Source of the DNA: an uncultured Lachnospiraceae bacterium
GTDB taxonomy: Bacteria; Bacillota; Clostridia; Lachnospirales; Lachnospiraceae
Direction of reading: 5' to 3'
Assembly (NCBI GenBank): GCA_910576535.1
Contig: CAJTKK010000001.1
Location: 345,437-409,436, forward strand
Length of the DNA: 64,000 bases
Each line of letters begins with the position of its first letter. The first letter of the stretch is position 1. Below the pieces are notes generated by a model that was not told the origin of the DNA, ran no database searches, and was given only the letters and a program-made list of their open reading frames with translations. This document shows positions 26,421-34,560 of the stretch, piece by piece. The position numbers and the translations under genes are program-made.

Positions 26421-27050
26421 ATGGCAATTGGTTATTTAACAATACAAGCCCGGACTGCCCATGATGCAATCCCATTAAGCGGTGTGCAGATAAGAATTAT
26501 GGACGGACGGGGAAATAACGTTTATGTGTTATCCACAGACGAAAACGGAGAAATTCCGAAAGTCCCTCTGGAAACAGCCGATAAAAGCTTTTCCCAGAAT
26601 CCCTATTATTCCGGGAACCCCTTTATAAGCTACCATGTCCTTGCCCAGGCATCTGGGTTCAACTCCCTTTATGTCTCGGAGATTCCTATCTATGAAGGGG
26701 AAACGGCTCTTTTGCCCATGGCCCTTATGCCAATGCAGGAATCCCAGCGCAGCCCGCTCCAGGCAGAAATTTCTGTCGGAAAGCCTGCCGTCGCCATGCA
26801 GGCCGCCCGGCAGCAGGAGGGAACCACAGCAGAACCTTATGTGCTGCGGCAAGTCGTCATCCCGAATCCCATTACGGTACATCTTGGCCGCCCTGACTCA
26901 GCCGCTTCCAATATACAAGTATCATTCTCTGACTATGTAAAAAATGTAGCCAGCAGCGAGATTTATCCCACATGGCCAGAAGCTTCCCTGACCGCCAATA
27001 TTTACGCCATCATCACTTTTGCGCTTAACAGGGTCTATACGGAATGGTAG
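26421..27050 (+). CDS. 5' part of split spore-type peptidoglycan-binding/cortex gene
   Basis: The first 209 residues of a larger protein. MAIGYLTIQARTAHDAIPLSGVQIRI starts a carboxypeptidase-regulatory-like beta domain, and ITVHLGRPDSAASNIQVSF then DYVKNVASSEIYPTWPEASL lead into what is normally a SpoIID-like region. The frame is stopped by TAG (27048-27050) right after YTEW, exactly where the 2.05-kb element begins. The missing part continues at 29100. AAGGAG lies 12 bases before the ATG. A TATACAAT at 26362-26369 without a good -35 box could be a promoter for a sporulation sigma factor; this is only suggestive. Clostridial proteins of this build are described as spore cortex-lytic or peptidoglycan-binding proteins. 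Confidence 0.88.
   Translation: MAIGYLTIQARTAHDAIPLSGVQIRIMDGRGNNVYVLSTDENGEIPKVPLETADKSFSQNPYYSGNPFISYHVLAQASGFNSLYVSEIPIYEGETALLPMALMPMQESQRSPLQAEISVGKPAVAMQAARQQEGTTAEPYVLRQVVIPNPITVHLGRPDSAASNIQVSFSDYVKNVASSEIYPTWPEASLTANIYAIITFALNRVYTEW
27046..27049. repeat. Left core (GGTA) of the intervening element
   Basis: GGTA is repeated at 29096-29099. Joining the host sequence left of this copy to the host sequence right of the other reads ...GAA TGG TAC CGG..., which restores the gene frame. Candidate crossover core of attL. Confidence 0.8.
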
Positions 27051-27176
27051 GGAAATCATCCTTTACCATGAAAAAGCACAAGACTTTTTCTACATATTTT
27101 TTTCATGTCAGCCCGGAATACCCCGGTTCAGAACACATAAAATAATAGAAACCGGAAACTTTCGAAGGAATATTCT

Positions 27177-27386
27177 ATGTTTTCCCAATCTTTTATTTGC
27201 AAGCCCCAAAAGAAAGAAATTAAGGTCACCGTCATTTTTCCTGAAGAACAGGACGCAAAGACCGAACAAGAATTTGTCGGATATCTGAAAGAACTTTATC
27301 TGAAGAAGTTCAAAGACAATTATCCGCAAAGCCCATACCGTTTCGCATTATCCTACGATAACGCAGCAAAAAAAGGGGGATCATGA
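27177..27386 (+). CDS. Small protein coupled to the recombinase (69 aa)
   Basis: The protein starts MFSQSFICKPQKKEIKVTVIF and has a beta-strand then helix pattern (EFVGYLKELYLKKF). AAGGA lies 8 bases before the ATG. Its TGA stop touches the recombinase start, so both are made together. I do not recognise a named family; a role as accessory or directionality factor for the recombinase is likely from context. Confidence 0.75.
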   Translation: MFSQSFICKPQKKEIKVTVIFPEEQDAKTEQEFVGYLKELYLKKFKDNYPQSPYRFALSYDNAAKKGGS

Positions 27387-27387
27387 T

Positions 27388-29025
27388 ATGAACCCGGAAT
27401 CCAAAAAAGTCAGAACTCTATTAAGAGTATCTTCCAGACAGCAGCTTCATAACGATGATATCCCTGTTCAAAGAGCGGAAGCCGCACAATATATTTCCGG
27501 CCGTCCGGGCTGGGAATTTGATAAAGAATACATTGAAAAAGCAGTATCTGCTTATAAGAACAGCGCAAAAGACAGAGAAGTTCTCATGGAAATCCTTGCC
27601 GATGCCAGGGAACGTCAATTCGACATATTGCTCACCTATATGTCAGACAGAATCGGCAGGCAGGAAGAATACAGCTTCTACGTAGCCGCCCTGAACCGCC
27701 TCGGGATAGAAGTCTGGACGATTAAAGACGGCCAGCTCAAAACAGAAGAACATATAGACAAACTGCTAAACTACATACGCTTCTGGCAAAACGAGGGAGA
27801 AAGCAAAAAAACCGGCATGAGAGTAAGGGATAATCAGATCGAGTTAGTCAAATCAGGAAAATTTGTCGGAGGGAAAGCGCCCTTTGGTTACCGGCTGATA
27901 CCTTCCGGCATCATAAGCAATCATGGCCGTCTTCTGAAAAAACTGGAAATCGTAGAACAGGACGCAGAAGTAGTAAAAAAGATCTACTCCCTAGCCATAC
28001 ATCAGGGAATGGGATATAGCAGAATTGCAAATGCTTTAAATGACGAAGGCATCTCCCCCATCACCGCCTCGCAGTGGAAACCCTCAACGATAGCCAGTAT
28101 TTTAAAAAATCCTGTTTATATGGGGTACTACGCATTAAACCGGAGAATACACCATGACAGTTTTACAAGGCTGGACCGGAAAGACTGGGTCTATTCCAGC
28201 AAACAGATACCGGAACTGGTCATTATCAGCAAACAAGACTGGGAAAAAGCCCAGGAAATCCGGGAAGCAAGAAAAGCCGGGATGAACGCATCCAAGAGAC
28301 ATCCCGCTTTGCCCTCCGCCGGTTTAAAAGCCGCCCCTTTGCGTACATCCGGCAGGCTCCCGCTCATCGGGCTGGCCTTCTGCGGTTACTGCGGGAAAAA
28401 ACTGAAAAACGGCAGTTATTACAACCGCTGGCAGACAAAATCCGGCGAAAAAAAAGTTTCTTTCACCGGAAGATACCTTTGCCCCGAAAAATGCGCCCAG
28501 CGTTCCTGTTATTCTCAACACTATTTGGAATATGCGGTATTTGAAGCAGTGGAACGGTATTTAAAACAGCTAAAAAACGTAGATATCAGGGATGATTTAA
28601 GGCAAATGCAGATGCAGCATAGCAAGAACCTGGAAAAAAAATATGGCAGCCTGCAAAAAAATATCAAAGCATTGCAGTCTGATATTTCCGCATTAGAAGC
28701 AAAGATACCGGCCGCTATCCGGGGGGATTATGTTTTCAGCGCAGAAAAATTGTCCTCTCTTTTAAAAGAAAAGGAAATTACCCTAAAAGAATTGCGGCAG
28801 CAGGAAAAAAAGTTATGTACTGCCATACAACAGGAAAATGAAAACAAGAGCTGCCTGGACACATTGGCCCTCCCATGCCCTGACTGGCATGAGGAATTCC
28901 GGAAAGCCGATGCCGCCCAAAAGCAAATGCTCCTTTTTTCCCTGATTGATTCCATCCTCGTCACAGACGGAGCGGTTACAATCCGTTTAAAAATACGCGC
29001 CGGCTTTTTCACGGAAATCCCCTAA
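27388..29025 (+). CDS. Large serine recombinase
   Basis: The 545-residue protein has the resolvase-type catalytic domain at residues 8-150 with nucleophile Ser15 in LLRVSSRQQ and the following DIPVQRAEA, TYMSDRIGRQ. The Recombinase domain follows (FVGGKAPFGYRLIPSG at about 158, then IANALNDEGIS, ILKNPVYMGYYALNRR). A zinc ribbon with CGYCGKKLK and CPEKCAQRSC sits at about 330-375, and a coiled coil at about 410-480. All domains are intact, so it should be active. Enzymes of this class join attP and attB or excise their element with a second factor. The start lies 2 bases from the stop of the small upstream gene. Confidence 0.93.
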   Translation: MNPESKKVRTLLRVSSRQQLHNDDIPVQRAEAAQYISGRPGWEFDKEYIEKAVSAYKNSAKDREVLMEILADARERQFDILLTYMSDRIGRQEEYSFYVAALNRLGIEVWTIKDGQLKTEEHIDKLLNYIRFWQNEGESKKTGMRVRDNQIELVKSGKFVGGKAPFGYRLIPSGIISNHGRLLKKLEIVEQDAEVVKKIYSLAIHQGMGYSRIANALNDEGISPITASQWKPSTIASILKNPVYMGYYALNRRIHHDSFTRLDRKDWVYSSKQIPELVIISKQDWEKAQEIREARKAGMNASKRHPALPSAGLKAAPLRTSGRLPLIGLAFCGYCGKKLKNGSYYNRWQTKSGEKKVSFTGRYLCPEKCAQRSCYSQHYLEYAVFEAVERYLKQLKNVDIRDDLRQMQMQHSKNLEKKYGSLQKNIKALQSDISALEAKIPAAIRGDYVFSAEKLSSLLKEKEITLKELRQQEKKLCTAIQQENENKSCLDTLALPCPDWHEEFRKADAAQKQMLLFSLIDSILVTDGAVTIRLKIRAGFFTEIP

Positions 29026-29095
29026 TCCCCCGGCTTTTTTATTGCACCTGCGCTGCTCCCAACCCTTTCCTTTCCTGCGCCATTCATGATTCCGC

Positions 29096-29099
29096 GGTA
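29096..29099. repeat. Right core (GGTA) of the intervening element
   Basis: Second copy of the 4-bp core; the host gene resumes at 29100 in the phase that completes the Tyr codon TAC. Confidence 0.8.
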
Positions 29100-30285
29100 C
29101 CGGAACCGGGGTTACAGCTTCGATATCACTAATAGCACTGCTTATGACCAATATTTTATTTACGGAAGACCCATTTATGAATCCATCAGCCGGATTGTAG
29201 ACAGGATTTTTAATGAATACGTCCGGAGGAAAGGGCAGAATGCCCCTTACTTTACTTCTTTCTGTAATGGAACCACTGTTTCCTGCCAAGGTTTATCCCA
29301 ATGGGGAACAGTTACTTTAGCAAATCAAGGATACTCCCCTTTGCAGATCCTCCGCTCTTATTATCCAAAAGATATCGAAATTGCACAGACAAATATTATA
29401 ACCGGTTCTCTTTCTTCCTATCCGGGAACTCCTTTAAAAACCGGAAGCTCCGGGCTTAATGTACAGACTATCCAGACCTATTTGAACAGAATCCGCCGCA
29501 ATTATCCTGCTATTCCCGCCATTACCGACCAGGCAGGGACATTCGGCGCCAGCACCAAATCCGCCGTCACCAAATTCCAAAGTATTTTCGGGCTAACCCC
29601 CGACGGCATTGTAGGAAAGGCCACATGGTATAAAATCTCCAGTCTCTATACTGCAGTCACCAGGCTGGCCGAACTAAACAGCGAAGGAACCGCTCTCGGA
29701 ATCGGCACTGTCCCTCCCGATTCAACGCTCCGCCAGGGTTCCAGCGGGCAGGATGTGATTACCCTGCAATATCTTTTAAATGTCATTTCCGAATATTATC
29801 CCGGTATCCCAAGCCCTTCCCAGGACGGTATTTTCGGCAGCGGAACCCGCCAGTCAGTCATTGCCTTCCAGCAATCTATGGGGCTGGCGGCTGACGGGAT
29901 CGTAGGTTCCCTCACGTGGAAAGCTCTATATGATGCCTATCTGGGCATTGGGCAGAATGTTCCTTCCCCCGGGCCGGAAACAGGCATCAGCAGTTATGTT
30001 GTCCGCCCAGGAGACAGCCTTTGGCTGATTGCCCAGAGATTCCACACCACAGTAGACGCCATCAAACGTCTGAATGGGCTGACCAGCGATTTGCTGAACA
30101 TCGGCCAAACGCTGAAAATACCCGCTTCCCAGGAAGCTCCTTATATTGTATATAAAGTACGCCCCGGCGACACTCTTTGGCTGCTTTCTAAAAGATATAA
30201 CACTACCGTAAATGCAATCAAGAACTTAAACGGCCTTACAAGCGACATGTTAAGTATCGGCCAGACGCTAAAAATCCCCACCTAA
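29100..30285 (+). CDS. 3' part of split spore-type peptidoglycan-binding gene
   Basis: The frame is open from before 29086 but the homologous sequence begins at the element junction: YRNRGYSFDITNSTAYDQYF. It contains a SpoIID-like stretch (CQGLSQWGTVTLANQGYSPLQIL), two PG_binding_1 domains (around GLNVQTIQTYLNRI...FGLTPDGIVGKATWYKI and QDVITLQYLLNVI...GLAADGIVGSLTWKAL), and two C-terminal LysM repeats (YVVRPGDSLWLIAQRFHT and YKVRPGDTLWLLSKRYNT). There is no ribosome site that would let it be made alone, so it should be produced only after the element is excised. The joined protein would have 604 residues and act on or anchor to cortex or spore peptidoglycan. Confidence 0.88.
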
Positions 30286-30295
30286 CTCATCATCT

Positions 30296-30571
30296 TTGAG
30301 CCTCTTCCAAAGAAGATATCTCTTCAAAAGACACATGAGCGTGAGCTGGTTCATCCGCAATTTTAAGCAGTACACCAGCATCACGCCCATGCAGTATATC
30401 GTCTCCATACGCATCTCCAATGCCCAAATGCTTTTAGAAACATATAATTACCATATCACAGAAATCGGAAATATCGTGGAATATGAAAACCCACTTTATT
30501 TCAGCAGGATATTTAGAAAGCAGCAAGGGATATCCTCTTCCAAATACCGGAAACAGAGACACCGATTATAA
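30296..30571 (+). pseudogene. AraC-type DNA-binding domain fragment
   Basis: The frame has only the second half of an AraC family regulator: HMSVSWFIRNFKQYTSITPMQYI, then RISNAQMLLETYNYHITEIGNIV and NPLYFSRIFRKQQGIS. The first helix-turn-helix is degraded and the ligand domain is absent; there is no ribosome site. Its end overlaps the ahcY stop on the other strand by 6 bases. It is most likely a remnant. Confidence 0.75.
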
Positions 30572-31813
30572 ACTATAGCTGTTCAGGTATTTTTCCTGCT
30601 CTGCTGTCAGCACATCAATTTCCTTGCCGAGGAATGCCAGCTTGCGCCTTGCCACATCCATGTCTACTTCTCTTGGCACGTCAATCAGTTTTTCCGTCAG
30701 TTCATGACCATGTTCCACAAGATATTTTGCGGAAAGCGCCTGAATTGCAAAGCTCATATCCATGATTTCCGCCGGATGGCCATCGCCTGCCGCCAGATTT
30801 ACCAGCCTTCCTTCCGCGAGGACAAAAATCCACTGCCCGCCCGGCAATTTATAACCCATAATATTCTTTCTTTGTTCCCTTGTTTCTACAGCGATTTCAC
30901 GCAGCCTTGCCATGTCGATTTCGCAGTCAAAATGCCCTGCGTTGCATAGGATTGCCCCGTCCTTCATAACGGCAAAATCTTCTTCGTCAATTACTTTATC
31001 ACAGCCGGTAACCGTCACAAAGAAATCGCCTACCTTGGCCGCTTCCTTCATCGGCATCACATCAAACCCGTCCATAACAGCTTCAATCGCTTTGATAGGG
31101 TCAATTTCGGTCACAATCACTCTCGCGCCAAGCCCTTTCGCCCTCATAGCCGTACCTTTGCCGCACCAGCCATAGCCTGCCACTACTACAATTTTCCCTG
31201 CCACAATCAGATTTGTGGTTCTGTTTATCCCATCCCAAACAGACTGTCCCGTGCCATACCGGTTATCAAACAAATGCTTACAATCCGCATTATTGACGCG
31301 TACCATAGGGAACTTTAACTCCCCTGCTTTATTCATAGCTTCCAGTCGTATAATCCCTGTTGTCGTTTCCTCACAGCCGCCGATAATCGCCGGGATCAAT
31401 TCCGGCATATGGGCATGAACCATGTTCACCAAATCCCCGCCGTCATCAATAATGATATTCGGACCTGCCTCAAGCACATGACGGATATGCATTTCATATT
31501 CTTCCGGAGTGCAGTCATACCATGCATGTACCTCCAGCCCGTCTTTTACCAAAGCCGCCGCCACGTCATCCTGTGTGGAAAGGGGATTGGAACCTGTGAC
31601 ATACATCTGCGCCCCGCCTGCTTTTAACACTTTACACAGATAAGCCGTTTTCGCTTCCAAGTGTACGGAAAGCGCTATTTTCTTCCCTTCAAAAGGCTTT
31701 GTTTCTGAAAATTCTTTTTCCAGGGTACGGAGCAAATCACAATTCCTCTTCACCCATTCAATTTTGCGTTCGCCGGATCCGGCTAAATTAATGTCTCTGA
31801 TTTCACTGCTCAT
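30566..31813 (-). CDS. ahcY: Adenosylhomocysteinase
   Basis: The enzyme splits S-adenosylhomocysteine into adenosine and homocysteine, using bound NAD. Key parts: ALSVHLEAKTAYLCKVLKAGGA, the NAD-binding VVAGYGWCGKGTAMRAKGLGA, ILCNAGHFDCEI and LVNLAAGDGHPAEIMDMSF, where the His/Asp and Lys residues of the active site lie. At 415 residues it lacks the insertion of the proteobacterial form and resembles the short Thermotoga/archaeal type. GGAGG lies 7 bases before the ATG. The amidohydrolase for SAH/MTA-type nucleosides lies upstream in the same direction; the pair would clear methyl-cycle products. Confidence 0.95.
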   Translation of the reverse strand: MSSEIRDINLAGSGERKIEWVKRNCDLLRTLEKEFSETKPFEGKKIALSVHLEAKTAYLCKVLKAGGAQMYVTGSNPLSTQDDVAAALVKDGLEVHAWYDCTPEEYEMHIRHVLEAGPNIIIDDGGDLVNMVHAHMPELIPAIIGGCEETTTGIIRLEAMNKAGELKFPMVRVNNADCKHLFDNRYGTGQSVWDGINRTTNLIVAGKIVVVAGYGWCGKGTAMRAKGLGARVIVTEIDPIKAIEAVMDGFDVMPMKEAAKVGDFFVTVTGCDKVIDEEDFAVMKDGAILCNAGHFDCEIDMARLREIAVETREQRKNIMGYKLPGGQWIFVLAEGRLVNLAAGDGHPAEIMDMSFAIQALSAKYLVEHGHELTEKLIDVPREVDMDVARRKLAFLGKEIDVLTAEQEKYLNSYSL

Positions 31814-31922
31814 TTCCTGTCCTCCAATAAAATTTGAGATGATTCAGCCGAATTTTTATTATAGTGATGGTCGTCTGTCCTATCATCACTTTTATAGTTA
31901 CTGCATAGCAGTCACATATCCG
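31814..31922 (-). other. Leader with two hairpins between mtaD-like gene and ahcY
   Basis: The minus-strand RNA forms GTGACTGC-TAT-GCAGTAAC, then AGTGATG with CATCACT around a 14-base loop. Neither has a U-run, and it does not match the SAH riboswitch as I remember it. It may hold a processing or control site. Confidence 0.35.
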
Positions 31923-33224
31923 TTAGTATTCCTTTTTGTCAAGACCCATGCGGACAATAATATCATTCACCTTTTTATACACTAATGCCTCATCCATCGT
32001 CAAAACTTTCCGGTCTTCCATCACGGTCTGGCCGTCAATAATCACAGTTTCCACCTCCGAACCATTGGCAGAATAGGAAAGCCCTGCAATCAGGTTATTC
32101 CTTGGGGTCAAAGACGGGGTATTCAAATTCAGGATAGCAAGGTCTGCTTTTTTCCCCTTTTCAATGGAACCGATTTCCTGTTCCATCCCCAGCGCCTTTG
32201 CACCGTTTATCGTAGCAATCCGGAACCCTTCCCGCGCGCTGACACATTGAGGCGTTTTATTTACCCCTTTATGAATCAATGTAAGAAGACTAAGCTCATG
32301 GAACATATTCAGGCTGTTATTGGATGCCGCCCCATCCGTTCCAAGGCAGACATTAACGCCCTTTTCCAACAGTTTGGCTATCGGCGCAAAACCGTTTCCC
32401 AGTTTCATATTGCTGGCTGGATTAGTCACCACGCTGACTCCCTTTGCTTTCAAAATATCTATATCCCTATCTGTTATCTGTACGCAATGAGCTGCGATTG
32501 CAGGCACATCAAAAAGCCCGTTCTTATCTGCCATTTCAATCGGCGTGCAACCGTACTTTTCCTGGATCTGCCCGATTTCGCTAAGGCTTTCTGACAAATG
32601 GACATGAATCCCCATCCCATTTTTTTTCGCTTCATCAGACACAACCCTCATAAACCCGTCGTCACAAGTATAGGGTGCGTGAGGACCCAGCATGAAGCTC
32701 AGCCTGTCGCAGTCCTTCGCCGCATCCCTTTCCTCATAAGCCTGACGCAGCCGCATCTGCCCCGCCTCATCATGGCCGCTCCCAATCAGCCCCCTGCTGA
32801 TTACTGCACGCATACCGGACTCCTTCACCGCCCTAGTCGTCTGGTGAATGTTCATCTGCATATCATTAAAACAAGTCGTTCCGCTTTTTATCATTTCAAT
32901 TATGGCAAGGCAGGCGCCCCAATAAGTGTCTTCGTCCGTCATTTGCTGCTCAATCGGATCAACCGTCCCAAAAAGCCAGTCCATAAAAGAAAGGTCATCT
33001 GCCACATTCCGCATAAAGGCCATATATGAATGGGTATGACAATTAATCAGTCCCGGTATAACCAGCCTGTCCTTTCCGTCAATTACTTTCTCTTCCCGGA
33101 AGCCTTCCGGCCTATCCCCCACTGCTGCAATCCGGTTCCCTTCAATATATATATTGGTCTTTTTCACCTCGTCCTTTTCCCGCCCGGGAAGCACCGCCAA
33201 TATATCCTTTAATACAATTCCCAT
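31923..33224 (-). CDS. mtaD: SAH/MTA deaminase-type amidohydrolase
   Basis: This metal-dependent hydrolase of the amidohydrolase superfamily has the HxH motif in GLINCHTHSYMAFMRNV, the third His in MGIHVHLSESLSE, AAHCVQITDRDIDIL, and the catalytic Asp in VCLGTDGAASNNSLNMFHE, as in 5-methylthioadenosine/S-adenosylhomocysteine deaminases. Those convert the adenine to hypoxanthine part. Some relatives act on other 6-aminopurines or on cytosine-like rings, so the substrate remains inferred from the ahcY neighbour. The ATG at 33224 is 8 bases after GGGAGG and preferred to 33230. Length (434) is normal. Confidence 0.88.
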   Translation of the reverse strand: MGIVLKDILAVLPGREKDEVKKTNIYIEGNRIAAVGDRPEGFREEKVIDGKDRLVIPGLINCHTHSYMAFMRNVADDLSFMDWLFGTVDPIEQQMTDEDTYWGACLAIIEMIKSGTTCFNDMQMNIHQTTRAVKESGMRAVISRGLIGSGHDEAGQMRLRQAYEERDAAKDCDRLSFMLGPHAPYTCDDGFMRVVSDEAKKNGMGIHVHLSESLSEIGQIQEKYGCTPIEMADKNGLFDVPAIAAHCVQITDRDIDILKAKGVSVVTNPASNMKLGNGFAPIAKLLEKGVNVCLGTDGAASNNSLNMFHELSLLTLIHKGVNKTPQCVSAREGFRIATINGAKALGMEQEIGSIEKGKKADLAILNLNTPSLTPRNNLIAGLSYSANGSEVETVIIDGQTVMEDRKVLTMDEALVYKKVNDIIVRMGLDKKEY

Positions 33225-33230
33225 AACCAT

Positions 33231-33463
33231 GTCCTCCCATTCTTTCCAAGATCCGTTTTTATTTTATCATATCTCTATCCAGGAAACAACCAAAAGCCAA
33301 AACTAACCTTCCGATACCTGCTTTGCTCACAACGGCTACGCACAATTTTGCGCCTTCCGTCCGAAAACGGCGCGTCCCGGAAGCCTCCCCGCGCCAAACT
33401 ATTTCAGCCTGCCCAGCATCCGCCGGACAGGCTGATCAATCACCGTCTTATCATATCCTCTTA
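33231..33463. other. Intergenic region with hairpin 33404-33435
   Basis: TCAGCCTG (33404-33411) pairs with CAGGCTGA (33428-33435). It follows the oxidoreductase stop on the minus strand and may be a weak terminator; there is no clear U-run. The mtaD promoter should lie in the AT-rich part near 33255-33290, but I do not see a good one. Confidence 0.4.
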
Positions 33464-34540
33464 TCATACCCATATCCGGGATTCTGTACGGACTTCCCGG
33501 TTAGGTTCCCCCAAAGCTTCTTCCATTTTCAAGCTGAAATACATATCCTGCAAAGCATCCTGCAAGCTATAAAAGTCTGTCCCCGTATCCAGATATTCCT
33601 TCATTTTTAACATGCATGTAGCCACGGCAATTTCATCATCATTGAGCCGCGCATTCGGAAAAGGCGTCTTATATAAAAATTCCTCCCCCAGCATAATCCC
33701 AAAATGAGACCATTCCTGATTGTTATATACCCCTAAGTCAATTCTGTTCAATTCCTGGGTAACAGGCACATTTTCATCCGTCAGATAGCGGATTGTCATA
33801 TCATCAATCTCCCCCCGTATCCCCTGCACAGTCAGTTGCCTTGTACGGATAAAGGAATGATATTGAGCCGGATCTGAAAAATCAAAATAAGCAACTTTTC
33901 CGTTCTCAAATTCCAGCGTCAGACGGTCCCTGGAACATTTGAATACTTTCCCGTCAAATGCCATCCCCTCCCGGCCGTACGTTTCCGTCACGTCAAACCA
34001 GAAGCGCTTGCCATAAATCCGGCAGTTTCCCCACCCTGCCTGAAGAAACCGGCGGATGATGCTAACGCCATGATAGCCATGCAAAGCAGAAATATTAATG
34101 TTCTGGACTTCTCCCAGTTTCCCGTCAACAATAGCTTGATACCATGCGGCATACAGAGGCTGGGCAAAATACTGTTCCGCCACTTGTATTCTCCCGTTAA
34201 ACCTTTTATAGTTTTTCCAGACAGACTCTAACGCTTCTACCTTTTCCCCCGGCGGCGTTTCGCAAAGCACCGGTATTCCTTTTTCAAACAGCTTCGGCAG
34301 ATATTCTGAAATAATCCCTCTTTTCACTGCCAAAACTACATATTCCGGTTCTGTCCTCTGCAGTTCCTCCAAGGTATTGACTACCTTTACTTTCATGCGT
34401 TCCGCAAAATCCCTGCCCTTTTTCTCATCCCGCACTACCACGGCAGTCAATTCAAATACATCCTGCACAGCCTGCGCAATCCGTATATAAAATTCCGCTC
34501 TCCACCCCGAGCCAATCAGCCCAAAACGAATTCTTCCCAT
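33464..34540 (-). CDS. Gfo/Idh/MocA-family oxidoreductase
   Basis: The N-terminal Rossmann domain (IRFGLIGSGWRAEFYIRIAQ) and the EKGIPVLCETPPGEKVEAL segment, which holds the position usually occupied by the catalytic Lys in EKP, are typical; here CETPPG replaces the EKP motif, which is unusual. The C-terminal part is the beta-sheet substrate domain. The family oxidises or reduces sugars and sugar acids with NAD(P). Two overlapping ATGs exist; 34540 has the better spacing (6) to GGAGG. It follows the aldo/keto reductase gene by 20 bases in the ABC transporter operon, so its substrate is probably the imported sugar. Confidence 0.88.
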   Translation of the reverse strand: MGRIRFGLIGSGWRAEFYIRIAQAVQDVFELTAVVVRDEKKGRDFAERMKVKVVNTLEELQRTEPEYVVLAVKRGIISEYLPKLFEKGIPVLCETPPGEKVEALESVWKNYKRFNGRIQVAEQYFAQPLYAAWYQAIVDGKLGEVQNINISALHGYHGVSIIRRFLQAGWGNCRIYGKRFWFDVTETYGREGMAFDGKVFKCSRDRLTLEFENGKVAYFDFSDPAQYHSFIRTRQLTVQGIRGEIDDMTIRYLTDENVPVTQELNRIDLGVYNNQEWSHFGIMLGEEFLYKTPFPNARLNDDEIAVATCMLKMKEYLDTGTDFYSLQDALQDMYFSLKMEEALGEPNREVRTESRIWV

Positions 34541-34560
34541 CATCTGCCTCCTTTTCTTTT

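Larger units (their letters stand above)
27050..29099 (+). mobile_element. 2.05-kb serine-recombinase intervening element
   Basis: The element carries two translationally coupled genes only: a 69-residue protein and a large serine recombinase. It is bounded by GGTA on both sides. The inner ends are inverted: joined in a circle they would read ATGATTCCGC-GGTA-GGGAAATCAT, an imperfect palindrome around the core as expected for a serine-recombinase attP. Removing it fuses the two host gene parts in frame (605 codons in all). This is the layout of skin-like elements removed during sporulation. A CATAnnnTA at 27136-27144 resembles the -10 box of mother-cell sigma factors but is weak evidence. Confidence 0.85.

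Noticed and set aside
31814..31922. SAH riboswitch before ahcY
   Set aside because: The stems are short and the conserved core that I would expect is absent.
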